A stretch of DNA of 64,000 nt from Echinometra lucunter (GCA_029962745.1 CM057157.1:8889584-8953583), one strand, 5' to 3'. Numbered from the stretch's first letter, positions 13,215 through 26,700 are shown. Numbers and translations are program-made. Notes: generated by a model not told the origin, from the sequence alone.

Positions 13215-13377
13215 GTCGGTGTGCAGAAAGTGGAGAGAGGGAGAGAGAGAGAGATGGGGAAGAGTAGTCGAAGAGGGGGAGAGAGGGGGAAGAAATGAGT
13301 GGTAGCGAGTGGATATAAAGGGGAGAGAGATAGTGAGATAGAAAGAGAAGGAAAGGAGAGAGAACACGAGAGAGGAA

Positions 13378-13418
<41 letters not shown>

Positions 13419-13431
13419 GGGGGGGGGTCAG
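13215..13431. repeat. GA-rich low-complexity block
   Basis: GAGA tracts with a pure (AG)n core at about 13381-13415 and a G run. The long serine/leucine-rich frame on the minus strand is an artefact of this block. Confidence 0.9.
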
Positions 13432-14980
13432 AGTGGGGGGTAGAGGCGGAGGTGTAGGAAAAATGGTAAACCAGTTTGGATCGGTAAATCTTCAAAAAGA
13501 ATAGTGCAACGACATAAACCGAGAAAAGATGTTCACCATTGCTGAAAACACAGAGAAGCACGCGGAAAAAACAAGGAAAGTAGAGTTGAAAGTGGACAGA
13601 CAATAGGCCCACGGATGCAATTTATACAGGAAAAGAAATGTTTACCAATTAAAGAAGTACAGAAAAAGAAGAAGAAATGGAATGAATTTCAGATTCCAAC
13701 AAAATGTACTGAATAGTCAGTGCTTCAGTATGTTTCATTGCGGTTTAGTCTGAGAAGCGGAACTTTAAAAAGAAATTTCATGTAAATTATTCATTTATGC
13801 AGAAATGCAGAAACAATCTTATCTAAATTTCATAATACACATGTCCATTTCTTCGTATAGCATACAGTTAACAAGAATACCCCTTGTAATTTTGAAAAGT
13901 CTTTTTTTGTGCTTCTATAAGCAAGAAAGGTGACATAGTGGTATTACTCACATAGCCACAGGGAGGACAGATATTTGCATCACAAAATTACGGGCGACAG
14001 GAGAAGTGCTAGACAAAAATCATATTGACACACGGATTTGAATAATGTTGATCTAATGACACGCCGCTTGAAGAAGTTATTGTCAAGACCCCCTTCCCCT
14101 TGCTTTATCCCCTCTTCTTTTTAGGGCTTCGTTTGATGTTTAAACCCACTCTCCTTCTTCTTTCATTGGTTTCACCACCATTTTTCAGAAGAAGAATTGG
14201 AGTGCGCGCCTTTTGTGCGTTGCCTGTTTAGACTCTCCAAAGGAAAACACTTGTAATTGATGGATAATCACGAACCTTGGTGTGCTTCGGTTTCAATTAA
14301 AGGCTGGCGAATAAAAGTATTACTCAGGGGACCAATACATCAAACTTAAAATGCTAAAGTATACATACAATATAGTTGAGCTTTTTATTCGCCCTGCTAA
14401 GGTTATTTTTTTTTCATGACTTTAATCTATTGGACACTGAAAATGAAATTCGGACATTAATTCGCGCAACTATACTCATATCCCTGCACTGTCTATCTCA
14501 TTATGTTGCTGCAATGGAGTCTTTTTTTTTTTAGTCTTAGTTTGTTGCATAACATCGGCTTCAAAACATTAGTTCACGTTGATAATTTTTTTTCCAATAA
14601 CACAACAATATCTAGAAAATATAGGCTTGTATTTTTCAGACTGCTGAAAAGATTTTTTCAGGATTCTTGATTATAGACAAACAAGTTTATTTAACATATT
14701 CATTATTCGTTTTATTGAACATTTGAATAAATACATCAATATCTTAGTCATTAATTACTTAATCATCCATATTTCTGACTTATCACTCACTTAGAAATTC
14801 ATGAACATAATCAAGCAAACAGTTGATCACTTGCTGCGTCACCTCTGCATGTAGTATTCACTGAATAATTCAATACAGCAATCAGCTATTAACGTAGTCG
14901 GTTAAAAGAAGGTTTTAATACGAGCAACCAACTCAGTCGGAATATCAACCCACTGAAACATCAGTTAGTAGATGGGGGTA
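13432..14980. other. Intergenic, no gene seen
   Basis: AT-rich sequence without convincing frames, splice-site pairs or long inverted repeats. Confidence 0.5.
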
Positions 14981-14988
14981 TTTCACAA

Positions 14989-15277
14989 CAGTGGCGTAGC
15001 TAGGATTTCATTTCAGGGGGAGCGGTAGTGAGCATGCGAAGCGCGCTCCCAAGTGGGAGGGTGCAGGGAGGAGTTCCCCCCTCCCGCGCGAAGCGCGGAA
15101 GCTCTGTTTCTTTTAATTGTCCCTTGTCTGCTCCCGCTCTTCTTACGTTCTCTTACCTTTTTCTTTTCTCGCTCAAGCTTTTTTCCCTACTTTTTTCTTT
15201 CTTTTTTTTCTTTTTTTTTTCTGTTGGCATTTTGGAGGGGGCGACCGCCCCCACCGCCCCCCTTGGCTACGCGGGTG
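14989..15277. mobile_element. hAT-like MITE (CAGTGGCGTAGCTAGG ends), 289 bp
   Basis: The left end is CAGTGGCGTAGCTAGG and the right end, reverse-complemented, CACCCGCGTAGCCAAGG. The flanking octamers tttcacaa (14981-14988) and ttacacaa (15278-15285) match at 7 of 8. The interior carries a short self-complementary GCGCGAAGCGCGG and a T-rich stretch, with no transposase. Confidence 0.8.
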
Positions 15278-15434
15278 TTACACAAAGATAGTTTGACTAA
15301 AGTCGCACTTAAATTCCTACTTGCGTGCTTTATATTACGCATCACCGCATTGGTCAGAATCCGTTTCATGAAAGTTGTCAGCTCTGACAAGTTGTCAGAC
15401 TCTGACCCCAAACCCACAAGCTTTAACCCACTAC

Positions 15435-15696
15435 CAGGGGCGGCGCCAGGGTATTTTAGTAGGGGGCAAGATGACCCATAGGTGAGTTTAGTGACGTTTT
15501 AAATGAAAAAAAAAAATAGGGGTATTAAATGGTAAGTTGCATGATCCAAACCTCTTTTTTCCCATACTCTTCTTTCTTCTTCCTCCTCTTTTTTCTTCTT
15601 TTTCTCCTCTTTTTTTTTTTTTTGATCACTTGAAAAATCCTAAGGGGGGGGGGGGGATGGTCACCCCTGACCCCACACCCCGTAGCACCGCCCCTG
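15435..15696. mobile_element. hAT-like MITE (CAGGGGCGG family), copy 2
   Basis: The ends are CAGGGGCGGCGCCAGGGTAT and, reverse-complemented, CAGGGGCGGTGCTACGGGG. The flanking octamers cccactac (15427-15434) and tccactac (15697-15704) match at 7 of 8. It is the inverse-orientation relative of 9618-9899, sharing the GATGACCCATAGG segment and the TTTTCTCCTCTT tract. Confidence 0.8.
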
Positions 15697-15923
15697 TCCA
15701 CTACCTGCAGGAAATGCGTGGCTCCTGTGCTAAGTCTAAGGAAATGATATAATTCAATTGCTAACGGATTAATTAAAATGAACAATAAAATATAAAGCGA
15801 GACTCGAGAGCCACACTGAAAGAGAGGAGACTCTAAGAGGGAGCTGTGTAATCATTAAGTGGATCTTCTCCCCCTCTTCATCAGATTTAATCGGATGAAA
15901 GGACTATAGAGGGGGAACTTCTG

Positions 15924-16060
15924 GGGAGCGTTTCATGAAGAGTTTTGTCGGTGATTTTCACTGACTAATTTGCTTTCAGCCAATCAGATGTGAGGATTTT
16001 CAGTAGCTTATAACATTTGTCGGTGATTTTAACCGACAAAACTCTTCATGAAACGCTCCC
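15924..16060. mobile_element. MITE with GCGTTTCATGAA inverted repeats, 137 bp
   Basis: The left arm GGGAGCGTTTCATGAAGAG and the right arm are exact inverted copies over about 30 bp (to TTTTGTCGGT). The spacer carries CAGCCAATCAGA. The elements at 30546-30722 and 48671-48859 share the GTTTCATGAA ends and the CAGCCAATCA core. Confidence 0.8.
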
Positions 16061-16428
16061 ATGATGACCCACAAAATGATGGAATATCAATGGTGCTTCA
16101 ACTAGCTGTGAATAGCATGTCAACATTCAACAAATGTCGAGAGGTTGAAGCCTTAAGAAAACAGCCACGCTTTTAAGAGGTCGCTCCCATTTAGGAAGCC
16201 GGTTTGATTTGAGTTTAAACCATACAGAAGGCATCACCAAATTGTTTGTTTTCAGCCCAGGAAGGAAAAAGGGGTTTCTGAGAAAAAAAAAAAGTGTTGA
16301 TTTGAACAATGGAGCATTACATGTGCAGATCCTTCAGAGTTTGAAATAGAAATCAATTCTATGTTAAAAATCAGTCTCTATAATTTTCATTAACCAGACT
16401 TCAATTTTGGTATTACAGAAATAAACCT

Positions 16429-16430
<2 letters not shown>

Positions 16431-16480
<50 letters not shown>
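16431..16480. repeat. (AG)n microsatellite
   Basis: About 24 uninterrupted AG units just beyond the inferred 3' end of the receptor gene. Confidence 0.95.
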
Positions 16481-16493
<13 letters not shown>

Positions 16494-16522
16494 AGAAAAT
16501 GAAAAAAAAAAAGAAACACAAA

Positions 16523-17755
16523 CATATCTTGTTTACATTTATCAATTTCTCTTTTATTTACTGGCCACAAATCTTTCTCAATGAAGATGAAAATTTACAA
16601 CATATTTTCATGACAAGAATTCATTGTATGATATCAGACATTGCTGAAGGTTTTCAATAATGTGCAAGTGTCTGATGAAAATGACAAACAAACAAAATAC
16701 AAACATTAATAATTTTTACTTGACATGATTTGAATACATTGTCATGACTTCATGTTACATGACATAAAGAAGCATAATTATTATACATCTCACCAAACCA
16801 GTTTATCACATTTCTTCATTTTGTGGTCTCAAAAGAGTTGGAATGAAAATATACACGAGCAGCCCTTCACAAAGTTTTGATTGAAAATAAAAATCGTACA
16901 AATGGCCGTTGTGATAAACTATGTCACAGATTCTAATGTACTAAAAACTTACAGGAGGAACAATATTTGGACTCTTGACGGTGCTGAATTATTTTCAAAA
17001 CAATTATTTACACAGCAAATAATTGCAAATGAAATATTACACAAACTTTGGCAGTAATTCATTTTCAAACTTGGAAAGACTTTTTCTTATAATCTATTAT
17101 AGGTGACAAAGGAGACAGAACATGAGGGAATTAAAAACAAAGCAAAAATGAGAGGATAAGAAGAGGAAGACAGGAAAAATGGCAAATACATCTAACAGTA
17201 TAAACAAGGGGAACATAAGAAAGAGAAGATGAAAAGAAGGAAAATATTAAGGGAAATGAAATTTCATTTACCAGTAATTGTCTGCTTATGGTTCAGCCAA
17301 TAGCTTGTAAAATTAGCTTTGAAAATGAGCAAAATGTTTATAACGATGAAAAAAACTTGATTTTTGGTAAAATGTAATTTTTACTATTTTCCAATTTGTC
17401 AAAATTGCACATGCAATAATAATAATACATGTAGCATTCATATACTAGTACGGAAAAAGTTCAAAGAATCTGTTCTTTGGAAAGTGTCTTGGACTTGGAA
17501 TAAGACATGACTTACAATTTTTACAATGTATTTTAGGTTATAAAGAAAATTGCTTCTTCTTTTGTAGGAGGCAGCTTTGCAGATGTTGCAACTAGCTGAT
17601 GCATACAGGCTCTTCAAATACTAACCACGTAACAGTAACACCTTACAAGCTAACAAATACCAACATTCCTAAATTATGCATAGAGTGGGGGTGGGGGGGG
17701 GTAAGAGTAATTTACAAGTGAAAGTTTGTCATATATAGACATCAACAGGTATGAG
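16523..17755 (-). other. Inferred 3'UTR of the lectin/FN3/CUB receptor gene
   Basis: Begins right after the TGA of the last coding exon. It is AT-rich, transposon-poor sequence running to a canonical AATAAA at 16558-16553 (minus strand), followed by a TTTGTGTTTCTTTTT-type GU/U-rich stretch. The exact cleavage site is inferred, probably 16523-16543. Confidence 0.5.
16553..16558 (-). promoter_or_regulatory. Candidate polyadenylation signal AATAAA
   Basis: AATAAA on the minus strand about 1.2 kb after the receptor stop codon, with a GU/U-rich element 20-45 bases downstream. Confidence 0.5.
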
Positions 17756-17795
17756 TCAAAACCGTGTGTTCTCTCCTTCCTCAAATCCATCATTC
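17756..17795 (-). CDS. Receptor last coding exon (tail C-terminus and stop)
   Basis: The acceptor is strong (ttttttctctcttgtgtag). The first G completes the CA left by the previous exon to give Gln; the exon then reads NDGFEEGENTRF and TGA (17758-17756). The exact phase fit and pyrimidine tract support it, although it is too short to stand alone as a frame. Confidence 0.75.
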
Positions 17796-20700
17796 CTACA
17801 CAAGAGAGAAAAAAAAGAGAGAGAAAAGGTAGTGAAGATGAGTCGACCAAAATAAAAAATTCAAGAATATCACACTTCTTCCAACTTAGATTCCATTAAA
17901 TTCCCATTACATTTTCCTTTCTTATCTCCCTACAGCCTCATATATTGTGTCTAAACTACTAGGAAATAATTTGTGGGAGTGAAGTCATTCAACTGTTTCT
18001 TTTCCAAGTGCCCATATGAGACTCTCTTTTATGCTACTCTTTGTTTCTTTGCTTGTCTTTGCCCAACAAAATAAAATCAAGTTGTATCTTCTCATTTGGG
18101 GCTTTTCATTCAGCTCATCCTTCCTTTTTTTTCTTTCTGTTTCCATTCTTCCTATTCATCCTGCTGTAGCCCTTTAAGATTTTGATCCTTCCCCTTTTTA
18201 TATCTTTTACCTCTTCTCCTCCTTCTTCTCCTTCTCCTCCTTCATCCCTTTCCATCCTATCCTCCTCTTCCTCTCCCACTTCTGTCCTGCTCCTAATATA
18301 CGTATTCTAAAGTCCCCAGTTTTCCGCAATATGGAAAATGGAAATATTTCAAGGAAGTCGGGGAGAACACGAAATTCACAGAATTTCACAGAAAACGTGA
18401 TTTTTCAGGCCCCAAAATTTTGCATTACGAAAAGTACAGTGAAAATCATGAAAAACAAAGCAAAATCCAATAAAACAAAACCGTGCATAAGCAGAAAATC
18501 TGGATCAGACCTGTTCTCAGTGTTTAGCGTGTGTTCGCCAAGCTCTATCTGCATACTGCAGTGTGTGTATATTAGGGTAACTTACGTTTTTCTAAGATTT
18601 TTACTATTTACAATTGCTTTATCATATCTTTTGTACATGGAATTTGAAGTTTAGAACACTGAGGAACTGAGGAACTGAGGAATTGTATTGTAGAAAATGG
18701 AAAACTGGGGACTTTAACATATTCCCTATTTCCCCCTTCTCTTTATCCTCCCTTTCCTTCTTCTCCCTTCTCAATCCCTTCCTTTATCTTTTCCTTTCTC
18801 TCCTTTTCCCTCTACCTTCCTCTACTATTCTCTGACTCCTATTTCTATTCCTACTCATTTTTTTCATCAAAGATTTCATCGCCTAAAACAAATACATATC
18901 TTACTGGAATTCTTGGCTGAATGGAGCAGCAGTAGCAGATTTTGTTGGGCCTTTTAACGGTACTGCATAATCTGGTTCGTCCCTTCCTATAATTTACAAG
19001 TGCAAAAATAAAGAATAGAGCAAAATACATGTGGGACTTCATCTTGAGACGAAGTCATCTCAAGACGAAGATGAAAGATGAAAATGATCAATTTTATCAC
19101 AATATAATGATGAGAATCCAATTTGCAGATAAGAAGAGAGAAGCAAATGAGCATGTACAACTCTGCATAAGTCGAAGTCGCATAAGTCGAATAATCGCCT
19201 AAGTCGAAGGTCTGTACTGGGTCCCATTCCTTTATTTTCCATTGTTTTTGACCCCTCATAAGTCGAATTTTCTCAAAGTCGAAGCACTTTCTTCAGTCCC
19301 AAGAAATTCGACTTGGGCAGAGTTGACTGTATTTTTAAAGCATCATCAGAAAATCACTTAAAAATCACCAGAAATCATTATTTTTTGTATTAAACCCCCC
19401 CCCCCCCCCCCCCCCCCCCCGAGATCCCAAGTATTTCAGGAAAAACACCTATCAAAGGTGCAATAGGACTCAAACTACCAAGCATATGATCCATAATCTG
19501 GTTGCATATATACCATACCATGATACATCCTGGAGTCATTTGTTGTTGGGAAAATTCAAAATGAAACTTGATCAAAACTATGATATAGAGAAAGACTCAC
19601 CATCTGTACGATATTCTTCAGAGCCCACGATAACTCCATTGTCAGAAAGCCTTTTCTTCATTTTTCTGCGATGTCTGAAAAAAAAAGCAGTAACTGAAGG
19701 TGATTAATATACCCCCACCCCAATGCGTGCCAAATTTCATGAGCATTGCTGGGAAAATGAAGTATTTTGATCCACCAGATATTTCCAGATTTATTGCAAT
19801 AATACACTGTCACCATGGCAACGCAATTTCTGACACATTCAAAATAATGTCTTGCACATCTTCATTTAAGGACTAATGTGCTTGCCATATTTCATGAGCA
19901 TTACTCGAAAAATCAAGAAGTATTTTGATATGCAAGATTTTCCTGATTTCTTGCAATGATAAGCAACTGACCAACCTTATGCTGATTCCTATATTACCCC
20001 TTCAAACTTCGTTTGGCAGGGGTGTAAAAACCAGTAAAAAGAAATAAGTCGATTCAATTAAATCATTTCCACTTAGAAAAAAAAAAAAACACCCTGAAAA
20101 AGCAAATACAGTTCTGCAATTCCCACACATGAGCCTGAATCAGTCATTCCCAATTTCATAAATTTCATATTTGATCATTTTTTTTACCACTGTAATGTGA
20201 TGCAAATATTACATACAGGGTTAGCAAGTAACCTGAAATCACATTCACAAGTTTCAAAAACTACTCTGGGGGGAAAATGGAAGATATTTTTTGTTTTTTC
20301 TCGAACTGATCAAATGGAAGAGGTCTTCCCCGATGCATCTAAGGATGCTTAATTTTGTTTGATCCATATTCCGACTCGTGCAATATTAAGGACTTATCTT
20401 TATGTCGTTGTGCAAAAGCACACGCCAGAATGCNNNNNNNNNNNNNNNNNNNNNNNNNNNNNNNNNNNNNNNNNNNNNNNNNNNNNNNNNNNNNNNNNNN
20501 NNNNNNNNNNNNNNNNNNNNNNNNNNNNNNNNNNNNNNNNNNNNNNNNNNNNNNNNNNNNNNNNNNNNNNNNNNNNNNNNNNNNNNNNNNNNNNNNNNNN
20601 NNNNNNNNNNNNNNNNNNNNNNNNNNNNNNNNNNNNNNNNNNNNNNNNNNNNNNNNNNNNNNNNNNNNNNNNNNNNNNNNNNNNNNNNNNNNNNNNNNNN

Positions 20701-23700
20701 NNNNNNNNNNNNNNNNNNNNNNNNNNNNNNNNNNNNNNNNNNNNNNNNNNNNNNNNNNNNNNNNNNNNNNNNNNNNNNNNNNNNNNNNNNNNNNNNNNNN
20801 NNNNNNNNNNNNNNNNNNNNNNNNNNNNNNNNNNNNNNNNNNNNNNNNNNNNNNNNNNNNNNNNNNNNNNNNNNNNNNNNNNNNNNNNNNNNNNNNNNNN
20901 NNNNNNNNNNNNNNNNNNNNNNNNNNNNNNNNNACTATCTCTGGGGGAAAATGGAAGCATACTTTTTTTTTATAGAACTGATCAAATGGAAGAGGTCTTC
21001 ACCCGATGCATCATAAGGATGCTAATTTTGTTTGATCAATTACGACTTGAAATATTAAGGCATTTTATCTTTATGTCGTTGTACAAAAGAACACGCCAGA
21101 ATGCGGATAATAAAAATGCAGCAATTGAAGTGTCTATTCTGACATATTGAAATATGTTTTAAGATCATACCACAAGAAGATCGTAAAACAACCTACAAGG
21201 TCTTCAAGCTACTAGTGAAATTATCAGTCCTTGTTTGAAAAATTTGTTTTGCAATAATTCTCCATTTTGCATTCTGGACATGTTCTTTCGCACAATGACA
21301 CAAAGATAAGATGCATAATCATATTTCATCCTCAGTTCTTCCAGTTTTTCTTATCTAAATGAAACCAAGCAAGGTGGAATTCCCCTTTCAGACAGGGTGT
21401 CCATATAACCCGTTGAGCACGATTTGATTTCAGCATGAGACATTTTTTTTTTAGACCCTAGCCCAAGTTATGTCAGGCTTAGTGTCCAACGGGTTTATGG
21501 ACTTACACACATGAACTACTTAATGGATGATAGTGCAAAAATACCAGTCTGAAAGTTTCAAAGTATAATATCTACAGGAAGTATTTTTAAATATCAAAAA
21601 TGTGAACCAATGTTTGAAAAATATACGAGGGGCTGGTGCACAGAATACACATAAAGGAGTGCACATGCGCGTATCACTCACCTTACCGTACCGCGTGTAT
21701 TGGAGTATCACGCAGCGGGAGGCACATAATGGCATTTTCAAATTTAAGCAAAGTGGTCCTCTTAGTGATTGTCTCGTGAGACCAAGGATAATAAAATCGC
21801 CGTTTGCGTCCAACTTACACTTTTTCATTCCAAAGTTTGGTTGGTTTCAGGGTTTTTGAGTACAAATTAAAGAACTCATACACATGTTTCATCTTAGTTT
21901 GAGAATTTTTTAAATCAGCTACTCACAAAGTTAGCCAATGCATTTAACACATGGTTCCATCTTGGTCCAAAAAGGAGAAATCTACCTACCTGATCTCTAG
22001 TCCTACTACAGCAGTTACAATCAAGGCAAAGCTCCCAACGACTATCAATGCTATGGCCCAGGGTTCCAGACCCTCTGGAGGAGGTTCCGTACCTCCCGGT
22101 TCTTCGGTAGGATTCTGCACATTGGGGGCCACGCTGTATTCAAACCCTTCTCCCATGATGTCTTTGATTGTTGTTTGCGAGGTCTCTTCCATAAGAGAGG
22201 TTTGTACGATCTCGGGTTCGATGCCCTTGACGATATCCTCGCCGACCATGCTGGGGTTGCGCACCCAGGTGGTGATGTGAAGGTTGTTCTCAACAGCAGC
22301 GGTACCCAGAAACTCTACATCCTCTTCACTGAGATCACAGAAATAAAAAGAAATTTTTTTAGCAAAGTGATTACAACCCCCTAGGAAGGTACTCTGTTCG
22401 AATTTCATATGTAGAGATCCAGAAGGGAATCAAATTTTGAAAGGGCATCATAGCAGAAATGTCCGCTGAAAAAGATATCTCTTCAAATGCTTTCATATTC
22501 AAATTATGACATGAAACAGCTTTAGTGTTTGGCTTGCACATTTGCATGTAGTCCCATTTACTCATTTCTGTGTGTGCAGTGCATGTGTTTTTCAACAAGA
22601 CTGAATTGATTCCTTATCATGGTGATGGTTTGAAAACCTCAGATGTTGACACCACTTTTATTTACTTAGATATTTTTCATTTTCAAACTCAACCTTTCCC
22701 AATTACTTTGACACAGTTTCTTTCACACTGTAATTGTACTACCAGCTACGCTCACACGGGGGTAAAATTCTTTGTATGTAAAGCTGATTAGAGTTTTGGA
22801 CTAATCAGCTTTAAAATTCATGCGATAGCTTCACACAAATATTATTTCAGTGCGATCGTTACCAGATTCAGTGCTATATATGCACAGTAGGGCCATTGCG
22901 CATTGCCATGTCAATCAAAGCGCGCGCCTCATCTTCGCTCTGCCCAGTTTAAGACGTATATCTGTTCATACACAAAATGTCTTGCCTTAGAGCAGGCTAC
23001 AGATACTAAGTTTGTATCTGTAGCCTGCTCTGACCGGTCTTTAGATCGTGAGTTCGTGTCTGTCCGAACATTGTATAGTTCAATGTTCACACAGGAAAAA
23101 TTTACTTTAAAGCTGAGTAGTTAATCAGCTTTAATCTAATCAGCTTTCCATACGATGAATTTTACCCCTGTGTAAAAAAGGCCCTTTAACTGAAGTTTAT
23201 CTTATGATTTGGAGAATTGTGGGCAAATTACAAGACTCGATGTCACAAGAAATCTGAGAACTTCTTCCTTTTTTACATGTTGGAAAAATGTTGGCTACTT
23301 TGTCAGCAAATTAGTTCTAGACCCTCTCTTCTCTTATTCAAACTGGCCAAGCAATGCTCCTTGACAAACCACAGTTACCAGATTTTTTTTCCTGCCATAC
23401 TGAGAGGGGACAGTTGGTATGTATATCACATATTAAAAAAATGAAGCCTTGAACTTCAAAAAATATGTTTTAACCTCTTCTTTCAAGAAGATACCTGAAA
23501 CATCAGTTTGATATTAAGCCCATTCACAGATTTAGATAATTTACAAGTACCTGAAAGTGAGTTGTAGAATGCCTGCATCTCTTCTTCTCCTCACCGATGC
23601 AATCACTTCACAAGTATCTGATTTATCCTGGCAGTAATCAGTCATTGATGTAGCTATAGCATTGGCCAAGTCTTGCTGACGTGTTGGTGTAAACTAAAAA

Positions 23701-26700
23701 CACACAAACAAGGTACAATTTTGTTTGTTCAATAACAAATTTGAAATTTAAGTGTAAAAAGGCTGTCCAATTCCTAAAAATCCTGTTTTATATCACAAAG
23801 CATACTTCAATGGAAAAAATAAAAGGATGGGTAAGTTTCGGATTGCCCCTTCACATCCTAAACATATACATGTACATGTACATGCACTCTAAAAACAGCA
23901 GTGTATGAAGATACAGCTAATCTGTAAGACCCTTTGAGAAAAGCATATACAACCCTTTTATACCAACTGATATTTACAATGTAATTTCTCTTCAGTATTG
24001 AAAAGAACAATATAGCCATAGTGACGTAAATGATATTTTGGGAATTCTTTTATCAAATTACTGGATGAGTACTATAAGCCTGAGTCAACTCAGGCTGGAC
24101 CATATGGAAAATAAGTATTATACATATACCAAAACAGATCATGTGCAAGGTGTTATAAACATTTCCAACTCAGGAAGCAGTATATGCCACCTGAGAATTT
24201 AGAAGCTCTTTTTACCAGTTTCAACTAAAAGAAAGCAATTTCTATTTCCCTGCGAACAAGAAACCGATAATATACTTGGTGAAGTCTGTTTTTGTCACTA
24301 AAGATAATTTCACATTGAAACAAGGAATTACAAAAATTGACGTTTAAAGTTCAGATTTTTATTACTGTATGGCAGAAAAGGGAGTCTAATATGACACAGA
24401 AATGGCAGGTACTACATCAAGACTTACCCATCCTACAGGTTCATCCTGTACAATAAAGATCACAGTATCAGTTATCTCATTGTACTCTGTAGGTGGTTCT
24501 GTACAGAGAGTGAAAAGTAAGTTAGAAAATCCCTGTAGCAATGGAGTGACATTGATGAAATGCTCCCAATATTACTGCTCAATGCAATTATAGCTCACTA
24601 TAATACACATTCATGTGTGGGTTTTTGTCTTTTAGGACTGCTTTTCAAAGAAGAGCACTGGTCTTGAGAGTGGATGTTTGGGCTATTATTTCTTGAAAGA
24701 ATGTACATGTACATTTGATATTGATTGAAATGAAATTATTTCCCATAACCAACACTCTAAACATTTAGAATTAAAGAGAGAATACACATACTACAAAAGG
24801 ATCTACTTATATTTATGTCGTCTGTGTGGAGCCAGAAGGGCGTTGAGTCTGTATAACATGATATGAGTTAACACCCTTCTGGCACTGAACAGACAACATT
24901 TCAAATTGAAGAGTATCAGAAGCAAATGAATGGGCCTGAAGCCTGTCTAATCCATGAAATATCCTTATTCTAATTCTAATCTTTACCTGGGTTCTCAATG
25001 CTAGTGTACTCCAAGAAGAATCCAGAGGATGAGAAAGACTCATCAGACTTGAACTGTAGCCACATACGATAACTAGTGCTCTCAACGGGAGCAGGGAGGG
25101 AGTTTCCTGTTAGAATAGCAATCACTTCCTCGTTGATTGTCTTCCCTGATCCAATTATCAAGAAATCATGACTTTTGGGGGGGAAAAGAAATGCAATGAA
25201 TGAAAATTCTATTACACTATAACCTAAAGCAACAGATTACACACTATTTCTTAACTGGAGCAAACGGTGATTGACATGATAAATTTTGCTAAGTGCAAGC
25301 TAAACTGATGAATAAGTCAGACAATGGAAACATATCGCCAACCATTCCACACATGACTGTTCATACCACTAGATTTTGTCAAGTTATGCAATTATAACAT
25401 GATTTAAAGAAAATTTTGAGAAGGAATGTATATCCATAAATGTATGAATGCATGTCCATTTCATATGCCATATTACAACCTAAAAAAAATAAATCATTAT
25501 CCAAGGTTTTATGAGGGGCTTTATTGTGTCAAAGATACAGAATTAAGATTCAGGTCAACCTGGTACTTCCTAGGTTTATGGCTAGGATTTGTTATATGAT
25601 GCTAAGTCCAGGGTTGAGGTTAATATCTTGATTAGTGTTGAAAATTGGCTGCAGAGCAGAAAATGCTACGGAATATGTGGTAAAACTACAATAACGAAGT
25701 GCCTGAAAGGCAAAAACTTACTCAGCTTCCAGTGAGAATGCAGTAAACTCGGCCCTTACGAGATGACTCATACTTGGTAGTCTAATAAACCATGTACATT
25801 CTTGATTGTCAGGGTAAGGCTCAGGAAAGTTTGGTGACATTATGCTCCCAGAACCCTCTAACAGTTCTTGGGTTCCACAGAAATCTAAAAAGGCACAGGG
25901 AATTTAAAAAAAAAAAAAAAAAGATTTTTCATGGAATTAATCATACTGTCATTTTTGTATTTTGGTATATCTACTTAAAGGAGAATAACACCTTGGGGGA
26001 AAATCGGTTGGAATGAAAAGAGAGGATAGCGAGAAGCAATTTTACAAAAAGTTTCATCCAAAACAGTTCCGAAATGAGGACGTCATGAAAGTTTTAAAGG
26101 CTCAATTTACTTTCTGTGGCGATCCTCAAATTAGCAAAGTTGCTTCAAAATAGAAGAACAACTCAATACGTTTTGTACACAAAATTTCATATTTTATCCA
26201 TTATCTCTCAAGATGCTGCTTGTATCTTTGCAAACTCAACATCTGTCAAATACATTTTCCCATGATATATATTGAGCTAAGAAGAAGACAAGCTGCACCT
26301 TCAGAGTTAATGGGGAAAATATGAAATTTGCTTACAAAACATATTGGGAGTTCTCCTAAACCTGGCATTTTGAAGCAACAATGCCAATTTGAGGATCACC
26401 ATAGAAAGCAAACTAAGACTCTTCAAACTTTCATAAAAAAGATACTTCTCGCCGCAGTAAACATCATTGACTCAGAGCTGGTAGGACGTTAGCTTTTATT
26501 CGCAAAACAACATGTTGTCATGCTCTCCAGGCCCTTAGAAACAATACAAAGCTTTATCTAGAAGTCATGTGTAAACTTTTACAGTAAACTTTATTTTCTT
26601 TAATTGTTCTGTGTACAATAAGGTAAAAAGGGCAAATAACAAATCAACATTGAAACAAAGATAAAAACAAATAAGCTAAGTGTACCTTGATCATCGAATG

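Noticed and set aside
13121..13612. Long serine/leucine-rich frame on the minus strand
   Set aside because: Product of the GA-rich low-complexity block; no domain and no splice context.
20355..21150. Frames crossing the N runs (also 37551-38421)
   Set aside because: Translated N is meaningless; only the CTLD2 exon at 37574-37777 is real.
22570..23124. Plus-strand frames conserved between C2 and C3
   Set aside because: Conservation reflects allelic copies of MITE E and intron sequence, not coding constraint.
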